Below are positions 18,518 to 28,235 of a stretch of 64,000 nt of DNA, piece after piece. Made by a program: the position numbers and the translations under genes. How positions within the stretch are numbered: position 1 is the first letter of the stretch; the number at the start of each line of letters is the position of its first letter. This DNA comes from Streptococcus oralis (lineage in GTDB: Bacteria > Bacillota > Bacilli > Lactobacillales > Streptococcaceae). The notes below the pieces were generated by a model. That model saw nothing but the letters and a program-made list of their open reading frames with translations, was not told where the DNA came from and ran no database searches. The stretch spans positions 682,001-746,000 of the forward strand of contig NZ_CP097843.1 of NCBI RefSeq assembly GCF_023611505.1, given 5' to 3'.

Positions 18518-19378
18518 ATGAAAAAGTGGTGGAAAGAGCTGATGGATAGGCCCTTATTGAAAGCTTTTTTGCATTATTATCAAGCATCTGATAGCGAGTT
18601 GACCAGTGTTGCGGTTGCCTACTATTGGTTGATTTCAATCTTTCCTTTGCTAATGATAATAGTCAATATCTTGCCTTATTTTCAGATTCCGGTCTCAAAT
18701 TTCTTACTGACGATCAAGGAATTCTTGCCTGATACGGTGTATGATGTGGTCGCCAAGATTGTCCGAGAAGTTCTGACTCAACCATCGACTGGTTTGCTGA
18801 GTTTTGCCGTTTTATCTGCACTCTGGACCTTTTCAAAATCAATGGATTTCCTCCAAAAAGCTTTTAACAAAGCCTATGGGGTGACCAAAAGTCGAGGGAT
18901 TATCTCCCATCAGTTGATGAGTTTGCTTGTTAGCCTCGGCTTGCAGATTCTTTTTGCCCTAGCCTTGTTTTTGAGTATGTTTGGTCGTATGTTGCTCAAC
19001 CTCTTCAAAACTTACTGGCAATCAGACAGCCCACTATTCTCTTACCTGCAAGATTTTACAGGCCCTCTAGTCTATGCTTTGATCTTTGCCATTCTGGTTA
19101 TGATTTATTACTTCCTTCCAAAAGTAAAAACACCACGAATCCGCTATGTTTTACCAGGAAGTGTCTTTGTCTTGCTAACTCTTATCGGTTTATTGAATAT
19201 CTTTTCTGTTTATTTTAATAACTATGTCAATCACCTAGTCGATGTCCGTTTTTTCAGTTCCATCATCGTGGTAGTCATGATGTTCTGGTTTATTCTTATT
19301 GCTAAGATTTTGATTATCGGAGCAGTTATCAATGCCAGTGTTCAGAGCTTGAAAGATCCAACCTTTACAATAAATTAA
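18518..19378 (+). CDS. YihY/BrkB family membrane protein, 286 aa
   Basis: Integral membrane protein with six hydrophobic segments and the family signature SVAVAYYWLISIFPLLM near residues 30-46, plus the later LWTFSKSMDFLQKAFNKAY stretch. The family is large and its biochemical role is not settled; the old name tRNase BN is wrong for it. It lies 29 nt after the antiporter gene and before a strong terminator. Confidence 0.88.
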   Translation: MKKWWKELMDRPLLKAFLHYYQASDSELTSVAVAYYWLISIFPLLMIIVNILPYFQIPVSNFLLTIKEFLPDTVYDVVAKIVREVLTQPSTGLLSFAVLSALWTFSKSMDFLQKAFNKAYGVTKSRGIISHQLMSLLVSLGLQILFALALFLSMFGRMLLNLFKTYWQSDSPLFSYLQDFTGPLVYALIFAILVMIYYFLPKVKTPRIRYVLPGSVFVLLTLIGLLNIFSVYFNNYVNHLVDVRFFSSIIVVVMMFWFILIAKILIIGAVINASVQSLKDPTFTIN

Positions 19379-19397
19379 CTGATAAAGTTATCCATTA

Positions 19398-19437
19398 CAA
19401 AACGCATAGGATCAAATCTGATCCTATGCGTTTTTTG
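19398..19437. terminator. Bidirectional terminator between yihY-like gene and queA
   Basis: A long perfect hairpin, AAAACGCATAGGATCA paired with TGATCCTATGCGTTTT, has T on the right and A on the left, so it can end transcription from both converging genes. Confidence 0.9.
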
Positions 19438-19447
19438 ATTATGAGAA

Positions 19448-20476
19448 TTAATAGATAAACATGGCATCACCGAAACTGAAGAAACGGTAGCGTTCTTGAA
19501 TAGCGTGCTGGTATGCATCTAAGACTAAGTCACGGCCTGCAAAGGCAGAAACCAACATGACGAGAGTTGATTTTGGAAGATGGAAGTTGGTTGAAAAGGC
19601 GTCCACAACCTTCCATTCGTAACCAGGTTTGATAAAGATATTGGTCCAGCCAGAATCAGCCTGGATTTGCCCGTCAAACTTGGAACCAATAGTCTCTAAC
19701 GTGCGGATAGAGGTGGTTCCGACAGCGATGACGCGTCCACCATTTTCCTTAACAGAGCGAAGAGTGGCTGCTGCTTCCTCAGAAAGTTGGTAGAATTCGG
19801 AGTGCATTTCGTGTTCGTCCAGATTGTCCACAGAAACAGGTCTAAAAGTTCCTAAACCAACGTGGAGAGTCAAATAAACCAAATGGACACCCTTGGCTTG
19901 GATTTCTGCTAGCAGTTCTTTGGTGAAGTGGAGGCCAGCAGTCGGTGCTGCAGCAGAGCCACTTTCCTTAGCGTAGACGGTTTGATAACGTTCACGGTCA
20001 TCCAGTTTTTCATGGATGTAGGGTGGTAGTGGCATTTCACCTAGACTTTCCAAGACTTCTAGGAAAATTCCTTGGTATTCAAAGCGGACAATACGGCCCC
20101 CGTGGGTCAATTCTTCCGTAACGACGGCGCTGAGGCGACCATCGCCAAACTTGACACGAGTGCCAACCTTGAGGCGTTTGGCAGGTTTAGCCAGAACTTC
20201 CCACTCATCACCTGCAGTATTTTTGAGCAGGAGAAGCTCCACATGACCTCCTGTCTCCTCTTTTTGACCATAGAGGCGGGCAGGGAGAACGCGAGTGTCG
20301 TTCATGACAAGGGCATCACCAGGTTCCAGCATGTCGATAATGGAGTGGAAGTGTTTATCCTGCATTTCTCCCGTCTCGCGATTAACGATAAGGAGTTTGG
20401 AGGCATCTCGTTTTTCAAGGGGCGTTTGGGCAATCAATTCCTCAGGCAAGTGGAAATCAAAATCAGCTGTATTCAT
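19448..20476 (-). CDS. queA: S-adenosylmethionine:tRNA ribosyltransferase-isomerase QueA, 342 aa
   Basis: Transfers and isomerises the ribosyl part of SAM onto preQ1 in tRNA to give epoxyqueuosine. Full length and typical start [19 protein letters not shown]. Conserved motifs are [24 protein letters not shown] and [18 protein letters not shown] box on the minus strand near 20513-20518 and an AGAAAGAATGA stretch precede the ATG. It diverges from nagB and ends at the bidirectional terminator. Confidence 0.97.
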   Translation of the reverse strand: MNTADFDFHLPEELIAQTPLEKRDASKLLIVNRETGEMQDKHFHSIIDMLEPGDALVMNDTRVLPARLYGQKEETGGHVELLLLKNTAGDEWEVLAKPAKRLKVGTRVKFGDGRLSAVVTEELTHGGRIVRFEYQGIFLEVLESLGEMPLPPYIHEKLDDRERYQTVYAKESGSAAAPTAGLHFTKELLAEIQAKGVHLVYLTLHVGLGTFRPVSVDNLDEHEMHSEFYQLSEEAAATLRSVKENGGRVIAVGTTSIRTLETIGSKFDGQIQADSGWTNIFIKPGYEWKVVDAFSTNFHLPKSTLVMLVSAFAGRDLVLDAYQHAIQERYRFFSFGDAMFIY

Positions 20477-20567
20477 TTTTTCATCATTCTTTCTAAGTTC
20501 TAATCTTATCTATTATAACACGTTTCAAGTTTGGACGCTCTTTTTTTAGAAATTAAATCGTTTTCAC

Positions 20568-20596
20568 TTGACAAAAATTGGTCTATACCATATAAT
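20568..20596 (+). promoter_or_regulatory. nagB promoter with NagR-type operator
   Basis: TTGACA (20568-20573), 17 nt, TATAAT (20591-20596). The spacer holds the palindrome TGGTCTATACCA (20579-20590), which matches the dre-type operator of the GntR regulator NagR/YvoA. Binding there would block RNA polymerase; release follows glucosamine-6-phosphate-type signals in known cases. Confidence 0.8.
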
Positions 20597-20625
20597 AAAT
20601 ATAGATTAAAACGGAGGATGAAAAG

Positions 20626-21333
20626 ATGAAAGTTATAAAAGTTGAAAATCAAGTTGAAGGTGGAAAAGTAGCTTTTGAGATTTTGAAGGAAAAATTGGCC
20701 AATGGCGCTCAAACATTAGGACTTGCGACAGGGAGCAGTCCGCTTGAGTTTTACAAGGAAATCGTTGAGAGTGACCTTGATTTTTCAAATCTAACCAGTG
20801 TAAACCTTGATGAGTATGTGGGACTTGACGGAGACAATCCTCAGTCTTACCGTCATTTTATGCAAGAACACTTATTCAACCAAAAACCATTTAATGAAAG
20901 CTTCTTACCTCGTGGAATTAAGGACAATGCTGAAGCTGAAGTAGAACGCTACAACCAAATTTTGGCTGACCATCCAGTTGATTTGCAAATCTTGGGAATC
21001 GGCCGCAATGGCCATATCGGATTTAATGAGCCAGGAACTGCTTTTGATAGCCAGACACACCTTGTAGACCTAGACCAGTCTACAATCGAAGCCAATGCTC
21101 GCTTCTTTGACAAGATTGAAGACGTTCCAACTCAAGCCATCTCAATGGGGATTAAAAACATCTTGGATGCCAAGTCAATTATTCTCTTTGCTTACGGTGA
21201 GTCGAAAGCAGAGGCCATTGCTGGCACAGTATCAGGCCCAGTGACTGAGAACCTCCCAGCAAGTAGCCTACAAAACCACCCTGATGTGACTATTATTGCG
21301 GATGCTGAAGCGCTCAGCTTGCTTGAAAAGTAA
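20626..21333 (+). CDS. nagB: Glucosamine-6-phosphate deaminase NagB, 235 aa
   Basis: Converts glucosamine-6-phosphate to fructose-6-phosphate and ammonia, the last step of amino sugar use. Typical motifs: [13 protein letters not shown] (phosphate loop), [10 protein letters not shown] with the proton-transfer Asp, and [15 protein letters not shown] with the catalytic His. The length suits the short monomeric Gram-positive form. Start ATG at 20626 with GGAGG 12-8 nt upstream. Its own promoter with a NagR-type operator and its own terminator show it is monocistronic. Confidence 0.97.
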   Translation: MKVIKVENQVEGGKVAFEILKEKLANGAQTLGLATGSSPLEFYKEIVESDLDFSNLTSVNLDEYVGLDGDNPQSYRHFMQEHLFNQKPFNESFLPRGIKDNAEAEVERYNQILADHPVDLQILGIGRNGHIGFNEPGTAFDSQTHLVDLDQSTIEANARFFDKIEDVPTQAISMGIKNILDAKSIILFAYGESKAEAIAGTVSGPVTENLPASSLQNHPDVTIIADAEALSLLEK

Positions 21334-21344
21334 AATGACAAGAA

Positions 21345-21375
21345 CCACTTGCTCTTTGGAGTGAGTGGCTTTTTA
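21345..21375 (+). terminator. Terminator of nagB
   Basis: CCACTTGCTC, loop TTTG, GAGTGAGTGG, then CTTTTT. Pairing includes one or two G-U pairs. Confidence 0.8.
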
Positions 21376-21436
21376 CTTCAAATGTTCACTATCCTGCTAA
21401 AGTGGTATAATATAGCTATACGGGGAGGCTCGAACT

Positions 21437-22054
21437 TTGATTTATATAATCGGTTTTATTTGTTTTTTACTTTTAATGTTTCTGTTTAGTCGCTTAATTC
21501 AGCAATCAAAGAATCCTTCGGGCTTTCTAGGAAAACGAATGATGAAATTGTGGGATCGAGCCTATCTCCCCATGTTTGTATGGGCAATTCGTCATCTAGA
21601 TAGGACATTTTACCCTGTAATCTTAGATGTAGGAGTTGGGAATGGTCGTTCAACCATCCTGCTGAAAGAAACTTTTCCGCAAAGTACCATAACTGGAATC
21701 GATATTTCAGATACTGCAATAGCTCAAGCCAAACAGGTAGAGATGACTAATCTAAATTTTGAACGAAGAGACGTTAGGGAGACAGGCTTTTCTGATGAAA
21801 GTGTTGATTTAATCACAGCCTTTCAAACTCATTTTCATTGGCAGGATCTAGAGGCTTCTTTTATGGAACTTCGAAGAATACTCAAATCAGACGGGATGCT
21901 CTTACTGGTTTGTGAATATAACAAGTTGTCTTACTTTTTACCAGAGGTTCAAAGCGAAGAAGCATTTAGACGATTCTTGTTATCGGTAGGGTTTGAGCTC
22001 GTAACTAGTCAAAGAAAGGGATCATGGATCCTTTATAAAATTGTTAAAAATTAA
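21437..22054 (+). CDS. SAM-dependent methyltransferase with N-terminal membrane helix, 205 aa
   Basis: Class I methyltransferase with motif I LDVGVGNGRSTILL (about residues 57-70) and GIDISD downstream. Residues 4-20 are a hydrophobic helix, so it may be membrane-tethered. The substrate is unknown. It starts with TTG at 21437, fixed by GGGGAGG at 21422-21428. An extended -10 TGGTATAAT ends at 21411. The peptidase gene follows after 13 nt. Confidence 0.8.
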   Translation: MIYIIGFICFLLLMFLFSRLIQQSKNPSGFLGKRMMKLWDRAYLPMFVWAIRHLDRTFYPVILDVGVGNGRSTILLKETFPQSTITGIDISDTAIAQAKQVEMTNLNFERRDVRETGFSDESVDLITAFQTHFHWQDLEASFMELRRILKSDGMLLLVCEYNKLSYFLPEVQSEEAFRRFLLSVGFELVTSQRKGSWILYKIVKN

Positions 22055-22067
22055 TGGAGGTACAATC

Positions 22068-22688
22068 ATGAAACAGTTATTTTTATGTTCATACTTTGCT
22101 GGAGTCAAAAAGCTTTTTAGCGATTATGCAAAGGAAAAGAATCTAGAAAACAAGGTTTTATTTATTCCTACCGCTGGGAACAAAGAGGATTATACTGCCT
22201 ATATCGATGAGGCTCAGCAAACATTCAGAGATTTAGGATTTGAGATAGAGGTTCTAGATATTGCTTCTTGTGATCGAGAAACTGCACAGGCAAAGATTTT
22301 CCAAAGTAAGATTCTTTATATCTCAGGCGGGAATACCTTTTATTTATTGCAAGAATTAAAGAAAAAGCAACTCCTATCTCTTATCAAAGAACAAATAAGA
22401 GATGGGCTGATCTATGTGGGAGAATCAGCAGGGGCTATCATTACCGCCAAGGATATTGACTACAATAAGCTCATGGACGACAAGACGGTAGCGACAGAGT
22501 TATCTGATACAGCGGGATTGGATGAAGTGGATTTTTATGTCCTTCCACATTATGGTGAGGAACCTTTTACTGATAGTAGCAAAAAGACTTTTGAAATGTA
22601 TAAAAAGCAGCTTGAATTGCTACCGCTTCATAACCACCAAGCAATTATCGTTAACGATGAGCAAATAGATATCTTGACAATAGAATAA
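22068..22688 (+). CDS. Peptidase S51 (PepE-like) family protein, 206 aa
   Basis: Serine peptidase of the dipeptidase E/cyanophycinase group. The nucleophile motif GESAGA is near residue 115 and the preceding ISGGNTFYLL is the usual family strand. It is cytoplasmic. The ATG at 22068 is chosen over an upstream TTG because of TGGAGG 8 nt before it. Dipeptidase E cleaves Asp-X dipeptides, but the exact substrate of streptococcal members is not known to me. Confidence 0.85.
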   Translation: MKQLFLCSYFAGVKKLFSDYAKEKNLENKVLFIPTAGNKEDYTAYIDEAQQTFRDLGFEIEVLDIASCDRETAQAKIFQSKILYISGGNTFYLLQELKKKQLLSLIKEQIRDGLIYVGESAGAIITAKDIDYNKLMDDKTVATELSDTAGLDEVDFYVLPHYGEEPFTDSSKKTFEMYKKQLELLPLHNHQAIIVNDEQIDILTIE

Positions 22689-22805
22689 AAGCGTGGTTGG
22701 AAGAACATTGATATTTTACCACTAAAACGATTAGAGGTTGATAACTCACTTAGTGGGAATCTGCCATGGATAGATTAATTTTATGAATTCAAGAAGGGAA
22801 AAGTT

Positions 22806-23363
22806 ATGAAAATAAAAACGCTAGATAAAATAGGTGGGGTTATTTTCTTGTTTCTAACGATTGCTATCATTGTCGTTTTTTTATCAGATACGAGCTTTTT
22901 TGAGTGGGCGTTTACTAGACACCAGAATACTCTGAGTTGGTATATTCGCCCTCTCTTTATTATTCCAATTGTAATGGGAGCTTATAAAAAATCCTATAGC
23001 CTGATTTTCTTTTCTATATTTTGCCTATTTACTAGCATGTTCTGGTTCCCAAAGCCGGAAATAGTTGATGTAAAAGTAATTGAGTTTTTGAATTTTGAGA
23101 AGACTTATTTTACGAGCGGATGGAGTATTGAAAAAGTTATTATTCTGGCGACGATTCTAGCATTTTTTACGGCGATTATATCCTTAACGTGGAGTAGACG
23201 TTGGTATGGATTATTAGCAACGGTAGTGATTGGAGCGTTTCTGAAGGTTGCCCATAGTCTTTTATTTAGTGGAGGAAGTGGCATATCGATTGTAAAACCA
23301 GCTGTTTTGGGATTGATTCTCTGCATCTTAGTGATTTATTTCATCTTCAAAAGAAGAAAGTAA
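22806..23363 (+). CDS. Membrane protein of unknown function, 185 aa
   Basis: Not recognised. It has five or six hydrophobic segments (about 10-30, 48-62, 66-82, 108-128, 132-150 and 160-182) and a basic C-terminus KRRK. The ATG has AAGGGAAAAG upstream. It lies alone between the peptidase gene and rpsU. The 117 nt before it show no clear terminator. Confidence 0.7.
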   Translation: MKIKTLDKIGGVIFLFLTIAIIVVFLSDTSFFEWAFTRHQNTLSWYIRPLFIIPIVMGAYKKSYSLIFFSIFCLFTSMFWFPKPEIVDVKVIEFLNFEKTYFTSGWSIEKVIILATILAFFTAIISLTWSRRWYGLLATVVIGAFLKVAHSLLFSGGSGISIVKPAVLGLILCILVIYFIFKRRK

Positions 23364-23393
23364 AAATAATAAAAGTTTATGGTTGCTTTTCTC

Positions 23394-23422
23394 TTGACAA
23401 TTATTCACTTTGTGTGTAAAAT
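23394..23422 (+). promoter_or_regulatory. rpsU promoter
   Basis: TTGACA (23394-23399), 17 nt, TAAAAT (23417-23422). Near-consensus, as expected for a ribosomal protein gene. Confidence 0.8.
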
Positions 23423-23456
23423 GGAATAGATCTTGAACTTGAAGGGAGTGAAAAAA

Positions 23457-23633
23457 ATGTCTAAAACAGTAGTACGTAAGAATGAATCTCTTGACGATGC
23501 ACTTCGTCGTTTCAAACGTGCGGTTACTAAAGCTGGTACTCTTCAAGAAACACGCAAACGTGAATTCTATGAAAAACCTTCTGTAAAACGTAAACGTAAA
23601 TCAGAAGCAGCTCGTAAACGTAAAAAATTCTAA
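23457..23633 (+). CDS. rpsU: 30S ribosomal protein S21, 58 aa
   Basis: Small-subunit protein next to the 3' end of 16S rRNA. Full sequence fits S21, from [20 protein letters not shown] to the Arg/Lys-rich tail. The ATG at 23457 is preceded by AAGGGAGTGA. Promoter directly upstream and terminator directly downstream show an independent transcript. Confidence 0.98.
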
Positions 23634-23642
23634 TTTGAAATG

Positions 23643-23669
23643 AAAGGCTAGACTTGTCTAGCCTTTTTT
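23643..23669 (+). terminator. Terminator of rpsU
   Basis: AAAGGCTAGAC and GTCTAGCCTTTTTTC form a clean hairpin with T tail. Confidence 0.9.
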
Positions 23670-23764
23670 CTTTCCAAATAAATACTGTAAATCCTGCAAA
23701 AAAAGGAAACTTCCTACCACAATTTGATATAATAGTAGGGAGAACTCGATTGAAGGAGGAAATT

Positions 23765-24700
23765 ATGTCGGTTTTAGTAAAAGAAGTCATTGAAAAGCTC
23801 AGATTAGACATTGTTTATGGTGAAGGCGATTTACTTGAAAAAGAAATCAATACTGCGGACATTTCTCGACCAGGTCTGGAAATGACGGGCTATTTTGATT
23901 ACTATACTCCGGAGCGGCTTCAACTGTTGGGAATGAAGGAATGGTCCTATTTAGTCTCCATGTCTTCTCACAACCGTTATAAGGTGTTGACCAAGATGTT
24001 TCAACCAGAAACACCAGTGGTTATTGTTGCGCGTGGTTTAGTAGTTCCAGAAGAGATGTTGAAAGCTGCCAGGGAATGTAAGATTGCGATTTTAACCAGT
24101 CGAACAGCTACTAGTCGCCTGTCAGGAGAATTATCTAGCTATTTGGATTCTCGTTTGGCAGAACGGACCAGTGTTCATGGTGTCTTGATGGACATTTATG
24201 GCATGGGTGTCTTGATCCAAGGGGATAGCGGTATCGGTAAGAGTGAAACTGGTCTGGAACTTGTGAAACGTGGACACCGTTTGGTGGCAGATGATCGTGT
24301 AGATATCTTTGCAAAAGACGAAATGACCCTTTGGGGAGAGCCAGCTGAAATTTTGAGGCATTTACTTGAAATCCGTGGAGTGGGGATTATTGATGTGATG
24401 AGTCTCTACGGAGCAAGTGCAGTTAAGGATTCTTCACAAGTTCAACTAGCAGTTTATTTGGAAAATTATGATACGCATAAGACCTTCGATCGCTTAGGAA
24501 ATAATGCTGAAGAAATCGAGATTTCTGGTGTAGCTATTCCACGTATCCGCATCCCAGTAAAAACAGGACGCAATATTTCTGTTGTTATTGAAGCGGCTGC
24601 CATGAACTACCGTGCTAAGGAAATGGGCTTTGATGCGACACGTTTATTTGAAGAACGCTTGACAAGTCTGATCGCTCAAAATGAGGTGAAAAATGATTAA
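23765..24700 (+). CDS. hprK: HPr kinase/phosphorylase, 311 aa
   Basis: Phosphorylates HPr at Ser46 to start CcpA-dependent catabolite control, and reverses this. Walker [10 protein letters not shown] near residue 155, the following LVADDRVDI and the HPrK signature [10 protein letters not shown] are present. The ATG at 23765 follows GAAGGAGGAAA; a longer frame upstream crosses the TATAAT box at 23728-23733. It overlaps lgt by 8 nt. Its presence suits the cre sites found elsewhere in the window. Confidence 0.97.
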   Translation: MSVLVKEVIEKLRLDIVYGEGDLLEKEINTADISRPGLEMTGYFDYYTPERLQLLGMKEWSYLVSMSSHNRYKVLTKMFQPETPVVIVARGLVVPEEMLKAARECKIAILTSRTATSRLSGELSSYLDSRLAERTSVHGVLMDIYGMGVLIQGDSGIGKSETGLELVKRGHRLVADDRVDIFAKDEMTLWGEPAEILRHLLEIRGVGIIDVMSLYGASAVKDSSQVQLAVYLENYDTHKTFDRLGNNAEEIEISGVAIPRIRIPVKTGRNISVVIEAAAMNYRAKEMGFDATRLFEERLTSLIAQNEVKND

Positions 24701-25481
24701 TCCAGTCGCATTTGAAATCGGTCCTTTTTCTATTCGTTGGTATGCTTTGTGTATTGTGGCTGGTTTGGTTTTGGCAGTCTACCTTGCCATGAAGGAAGCT
24801 CCTAAAAAGAAAATCCTGTCAGATGATATTTTGGATTTCATCCTGATTGCTTTTCCAGTTGCGATTTTAGGTGCTAGACTATACTACGTACTCTTTCGCT
24901 TAGATTATTACCTGCAAAATCCAGGTGAAATCATTGCCATCTGGAATGGTGGTTTGGCCATTTATGGAGGTTTGATAGCAGGGGCTATTGTCCTTTATAT
25001 CTTTGCAGATAGAAAGCTGATTAATACTTGGGATTTCTTAGATATTGCAGCACCAAGCGTCATGGTTGCCCAAAGTTTAGGACGCTGGGGGAACTTCTTT
25101 AACCAAGAAGCCTACGGTGCAGCAGTAGATAGTCTGGATTATTTGCCAGGCTTTATCCGTGACCAGATGTACATTGATGGTAGCTACCGTCAGCCGACCT
25201 TCTTATATGAGTCGGTTTGGAATCTGATTGGATTTGCTTTGATTCTGATTTTTAGAAGAAAATTGAAGGGAATCAGACGTGGTCATATCACTGCTTTCTA
25301 CTTGATTTGGTATGGCTTTGGTCGTATGATTATCGAAGGGATGCGGACGGACAGTCTCATGTTCTTTGGCCTGCGAGTTTCCCAATGGTTATCAGTTGTC
25401 CTTATCGGACTCGGTATTTTTATCATACTTTATCAAAATCGAAAGAAAGCCCCTTTCTATCATACAGAGGAGGAAAACTAA
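24693..25481 (+). CDS. lgt: Prolipoprotein diacylglyceryl transferase, 262 aa
   Basis: Membrane enzyme that moves diacylglycerol from phosphatidylglycerol to the lipobox Cys of prolipoproteins such as PstS in this window. Seven hydrophobic segments. The Lgt signature [13 protein letters not shown] is near residues 131-143, and the GGLAIYGG stretch precedes it. Start ATG at 24693 overlaps hprK by 8 nt. Two small genes follow at once, giving the operon hprK-lgt-DUF948-YtxH. Confidence 0.97.
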   Translation: MINPVAFEIGPFSIRWYALCIVAGLVLAVYLAMKEAPKKKILSDDILDFILIAFPVAILGARLYYVLFRLDYYLQNPGEIIAIWNGGLAIYGGLIAGAIVLYIFADRKLINTWDFLDIAAPSVMVAQSLGRWGNFFNQEAYGAAVDSLDYLPGFIRDQMYIDGSYRQPTFLYESVWNLIGFALILIFRRKLKGIRRGHITAFYLIWYGFGRMIIEGMRTDSLMFFGLRVSQWLSVVLIGLGIFIILYQNRKKAPFYHTEEEN

Positions 25482-25865
25482 ATGTTAGAAGTTGCATATA
25501 TACTTGTTGCGATTGCTTTGATTGTCTGTTTAGTCTATTTGACAATCACGATTCAAAAAGCAGGTCGTATGATTGATGAGACAGAGAAAACCATCAAAAC
25601 GTTGAGCTCAGATGTGAACGTTACCTTGCATCAGACCAATGAATTATTGGTTAAGGTCAATGTGTTAGCAGACGATATTAATGTCAAAGTTGCGACGATT
25701 GATCCACTCTTTACGGCGGTGGCGGACTTGTCTGAGTCAGTATCTGACCTCAACCAACATGCACGTGTCTTAGGCAAAAAAGCTTCATCTGCTGGTTCAA
25801 AGACCATTAAAACAGGTGCAGGCTTGTCCGCTCTTCGTGTCGCAAGTAAATTTTTCAAAAAATAA
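25482..25865 (+). CDS. DUF948 family protein, 127 aa
   Basis: One N-terminal membrane helix (about 4-24) followed by a long helical region with heptad pattern (30-100), as usual in DUF948. Its role is not known; such proteins often lie with YtxH-type genes, as here. It begins directly after the lgt stop codon with GGAGGAAA upstream. C-terminal part is basic. Confidence 0.85.
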   Translation: MLEVAYILVAIALIVCLVYLTITIQKAGRMIDETEKTIKTLSSDVNVTLHQTNELLVKVNVLADDINVKVATIDPLFTAVADLSESVSDLNQHARVLGKKASSAGSKTIKTGAGLSALRVASKFFKK

Positions 25866-25880
25866 AAAAGGAGAAATCTT

Positions 25881-26279
25881 ATGGGAAAACTATCCTCTAT
25901 CCTTTTAGGTACTGTTTCAGGTGCAGCTCTTGCTTTGTTTTTGACGAGTGACAAGGGCAAGCAGGTTTGTAGTCAAGCTCAGGATTTTCTAGATGATTTG
26001 AGAGAAGATCCAGAATATGCTAGAGAGCAGGTTTGTGAGAAACTAACTGAAGTGAAGGAACAGGCAACGGACTTTGTGCTGAAAACAAAGGAACAAGTAG
26101 AATCTGGTGAAATTACTTTTGATAGTGTCCTTGACCAAGCCAAAACCTGTGCTCGACAAGCGACAGAAGCATCAAAGGAAACCTTTAACAATCTCAAGGA
26201 GCAGTGGCAAGAACAGTCAGCAACTCCAGACGTTGCTGAAGACCAAGAAGAAATCATCATCGATATTACTGAAGTATAA
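25881..26279 (+). CDS. YtxH domain protein, 132 aa
   Basis: N-terminal hydrophobic segment with small residues (SSILLGTVSGAALALFLT), then a helical, charged region, as in YtxH proteins linked to envelope or stress functions. Acidic C-terminus. It follows the DUF948 gene by 15 nt with AAAAGGAGAA as ribosome site and ends the operon before a terminator. Confidence 0.85.
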   Translation: MGKLSSILLGTVSGAALALFLTSDKGKQVCSQAQDFLDDLREDPEYAREQVCEKLTEVKEQATDFVLKTKEQVESGEITFDSVLDQAKTCARQATEASKETFNNLKEQWQEQSATPDVAEDQEEIIIDITEV

Positions 26280-26283
26280 TGCA

Positions 26284-26317
26284 TCACCATCTCTGGTTTT
26301 TGGAGATGGTGATTTTT
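26284..26317 (+). terminator. Terminator of the hprK-lgt operon
   Basis: TCACCATCTC paired with GAGATGGTGA, then TTTTTATC. Confidence 0.85.
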
Positions 26318-26336
26318 ATCTGCAAGCCTGTCTTTG

Positions 26337-26345
26337 TGGTATAAT
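26337..26345 (+). promoter_or_regulatory. Extended -10 of hemW (leaderless type)
   Basis: TGGTATAAT, with TATAAT at 26340-26345. The ATG is 7 nt later at 26353, so the transcript should begin at or next to the start codon. No good -35 box is visible, which an extended -10 can make up for. Confidence 0.6.
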
Positions 26346-26352
26346 AAATACT

Positions 26353-27483
26353 ATGCAGAAAAAACCAACGTCCGCCTACGTGCATATTCCCTTTTGCACA
26401 CAGATTTGTTATTATTGTGACTTTTCAAAAGTATTTATCAAGAATCAACCAGTAGATAGTTACCTGGAGCATCTGCTCAAGGAGTTTCGTTCTTATGATA
26501 TCCAAAAGTTACGAACCCTCTACATCGGAGGTGGGACGCCAACGGCTTTGTCCGCTTCGCAATTAGAAGTGCTCCTGGATGGCTTGACTAAAAATCTAGA
26601 TTTGTCTGTCTTGGAAGAGTTGACCATTGAGGCCAACCCAGGCGATTTGGACGCAGATAAGATTGCCGTTTTGAAACAGTCGCCAGTCAATCGTGTTTCC
26701 TTGGGTGTGCAGACTTTTGATGACAAAATGCTGAAAAAGATTGGGCGTAGTCACTTGGAGAAGGATATTTATGAAAATATCGACCGCCTCAAACTGGCCG
26801 ATTTTGACAATATCTCCATCGACCTAATCTACGCTCTACCTGGTCAAACTATGGATCAGGTCAAGGACAATGTCGCTAAAGCCATCTCGCTTGATATTCC
26901 TCATATGAGTCTTTATAGCTTGATTTTGGAAAACCATACGGTCTTTATGAACCGCATGAGACGTGGGAAATTGCCCCTACCCAAGGAAGAGTTAGAAGCG
27001 GAGATGTTTGAGTACATCATCGCAGAACTGGAGCGAGCTGGTTTTGAGCATTATGAGATTTCCAATTTCTCTAAACCCGGATTTGAAAGTCGCCACAATC
27101 TCATGTACTGGGACAATGCCGAGTATTATGGTATCGGTGCGGGTGCTTCGGGTTATGTGGACGGGGTGCGTTATAAAAACCACGGTCCTATCCGCCACTA
27201 TCTCACTGCGGTAGAGGCAGGAAATGCTCGGATTACAGAAGAACACCTGAGTCAAAGGGAGCAGATGGAAGAAGAAATGTTCCTAGGCCTCCGCAAGAAA
27301 TCAGGTGTTTCTATGGCGCGATTTGAGGAAAAATTTGGACGGTCCTTTGATGGACTTTATGGCGAGATCATCAGAGACTTGGTTCAACAAGGACTCATGC
27401 AGATCGACGGTGATCGTGTCCGAATGACAAAGAGGGGTCTCTTCTTGGGAGACACTGTAGCAGAACGATTTATTTTGGAGTAG
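26353..27483 (+). CDS. hemW: HemW-like radical SAM protein, 376 aa
   Basis: Radical SAM protein of the HemW group (often misnamed oxygen-independent coproporphyrinogen oxidase); HemW works as a heme chaperone where tested. Cluster motif CTQICYYC (CxxxCxxC) is at about residues 16-23 after VHIPF. IGGGTPTAL and the C-terminal HemW domain are present. The start at 26353 (MQKKPTS) is preferred because a longer frame runs through the terminator and promoter. There is no Shine-Dalgarno site. The thioesterase gene follows after 4 nt. Confidence 0.93.
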   Translation: MQKKPTSAYVHIPFCTQICYYCDFSKVFIKNQPVDSYLEHLLKEFRSYDIQKLRTLYIGGGTPTALSASQLEVLLDGLTKNLDLSVLEELTIEANPGDLDADKIAVLKQSPVNRVSLGVQTFDDKMLKKIGRSHLEKDIYENIDRLKLADFDNISIDLIYALPGQTMDQVKDNVAKAISLDIPHMSLYSLILENHTVFMNRMRRGKLPLPKEELEAEMFEYIIAELERAGFEHYEISNFSKPGFESRHNLMYWDNAEYYGIGAGASGYVDGVRYKNHGPIRHYLTAVEAGNARITEEHLSQREQMEEEMFLGLRKKSGVSMARFEEKFGRSFDGLYGEIIRDLVQQGLMQIDGDRVRMTKRGLFLGDTVAERFILE

Positions 27484-27487
27484 AACA

Positions 27488-28225
27488 ATGGGCTTAACTT
27501 ATCAAATGAAAATGAAAATTCCTTTTGATATGGCGGACATGAACGGTCATATCAAACTTCCAGATGTGATTTTGCTGTCCTTGCAAGTATCAGGTATGCA
27601 GTCGATTGAGCTGGGAGTTAGCGACAAGGATATGTTAGAACGCTACAATCTGGTCTGGATTATTACAGACTATGCGATTGACGTGGTACGCTTGCCTCGC
27701 TTTGCTGAGGAGATTACGATTGAAACAGAAGCGTTGACTTACAATCGTCTTTTTTGCTACCGCCGTTTCACTCTCTATGATGAAGCAGGTCAAGAAATCA
27801 TTCGCATGGTAGCAACCTTTGTTCTCATGGACAGAGATAGTCGTAAAGTTCATGCTGTCGAACCGGAGATTGTTGCGCCTTACCAGTCTGAGTTTGATAA
27901 AAAACTCATCCGTGGGCCAAAGTATGCAAATCTAGAAGATCCGATCAGTAAAGACTACCATGTTCGTTTTTACGACTTGGATATGAATGGTCATGTTAAT
28001 AACAGCAAATACCTGGATTGGATTTTTGAGGTCATGGGAGCAGACTTTTTGACCAAGTATATTCCAAAGAAAATCAATCTCAAATATGTCAAAGAAGTGC
28101 GACCGGGTGGCATGATTGCTTCAGCTTATGAACTCAAGGGACTAGAAAGCAAGCATGAGATTATCAGTGATGGCGAAATCAATGCCCAAGCCATGATTAC
28201 TTGGCAAGAAATTGAAGGCAATTAG
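27488..28225 (+). CDS. Acyl-ACP thioesterase, 245 aa
   Basis: Releases fatty acids from acyl carrier protein in the cytoplasm. Double hot-dog fold: the first half has [18 protein letters not shown] and the second half has [20 protein letters not shown], the latter with the conserved Asn/His catalytic site of the FatA/FatB family. Length fits the bacterial form. Start ATG 4 nt after hemW. The HAD gene follows after 10 nt. Confidence 0.93.
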   Translation: MGLTYQMKMKIPFDMADMNGHIKLPDVILLSLQVSGMQSIELGVSDKDMLERYNLVWIITDYAIDVVRLPRFAEEITIETEALTYNRLFCYRRFTLYDEAGQEIIRMVATFVLMDRDSRKVHAVEPEIVAPYQSEFDKKLIRGPKYANLEDPISKDYHVRFYDLDMNGHVNNSKYLDWIFEVMGADFLTKYIPKKINLKYVKEVRPGGMIASAYELKGLESKHEIISDGEINAQAMITWQEIEGN

Positions 28226-28235
28226 AAAGAACGAT

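Noticed and set aside
20521..20625. cre site in the nagB promoter
   Set aside because: The dyad there (TGGTCTATACCA) fits the NagR-type operator and not the CcpA consensus.
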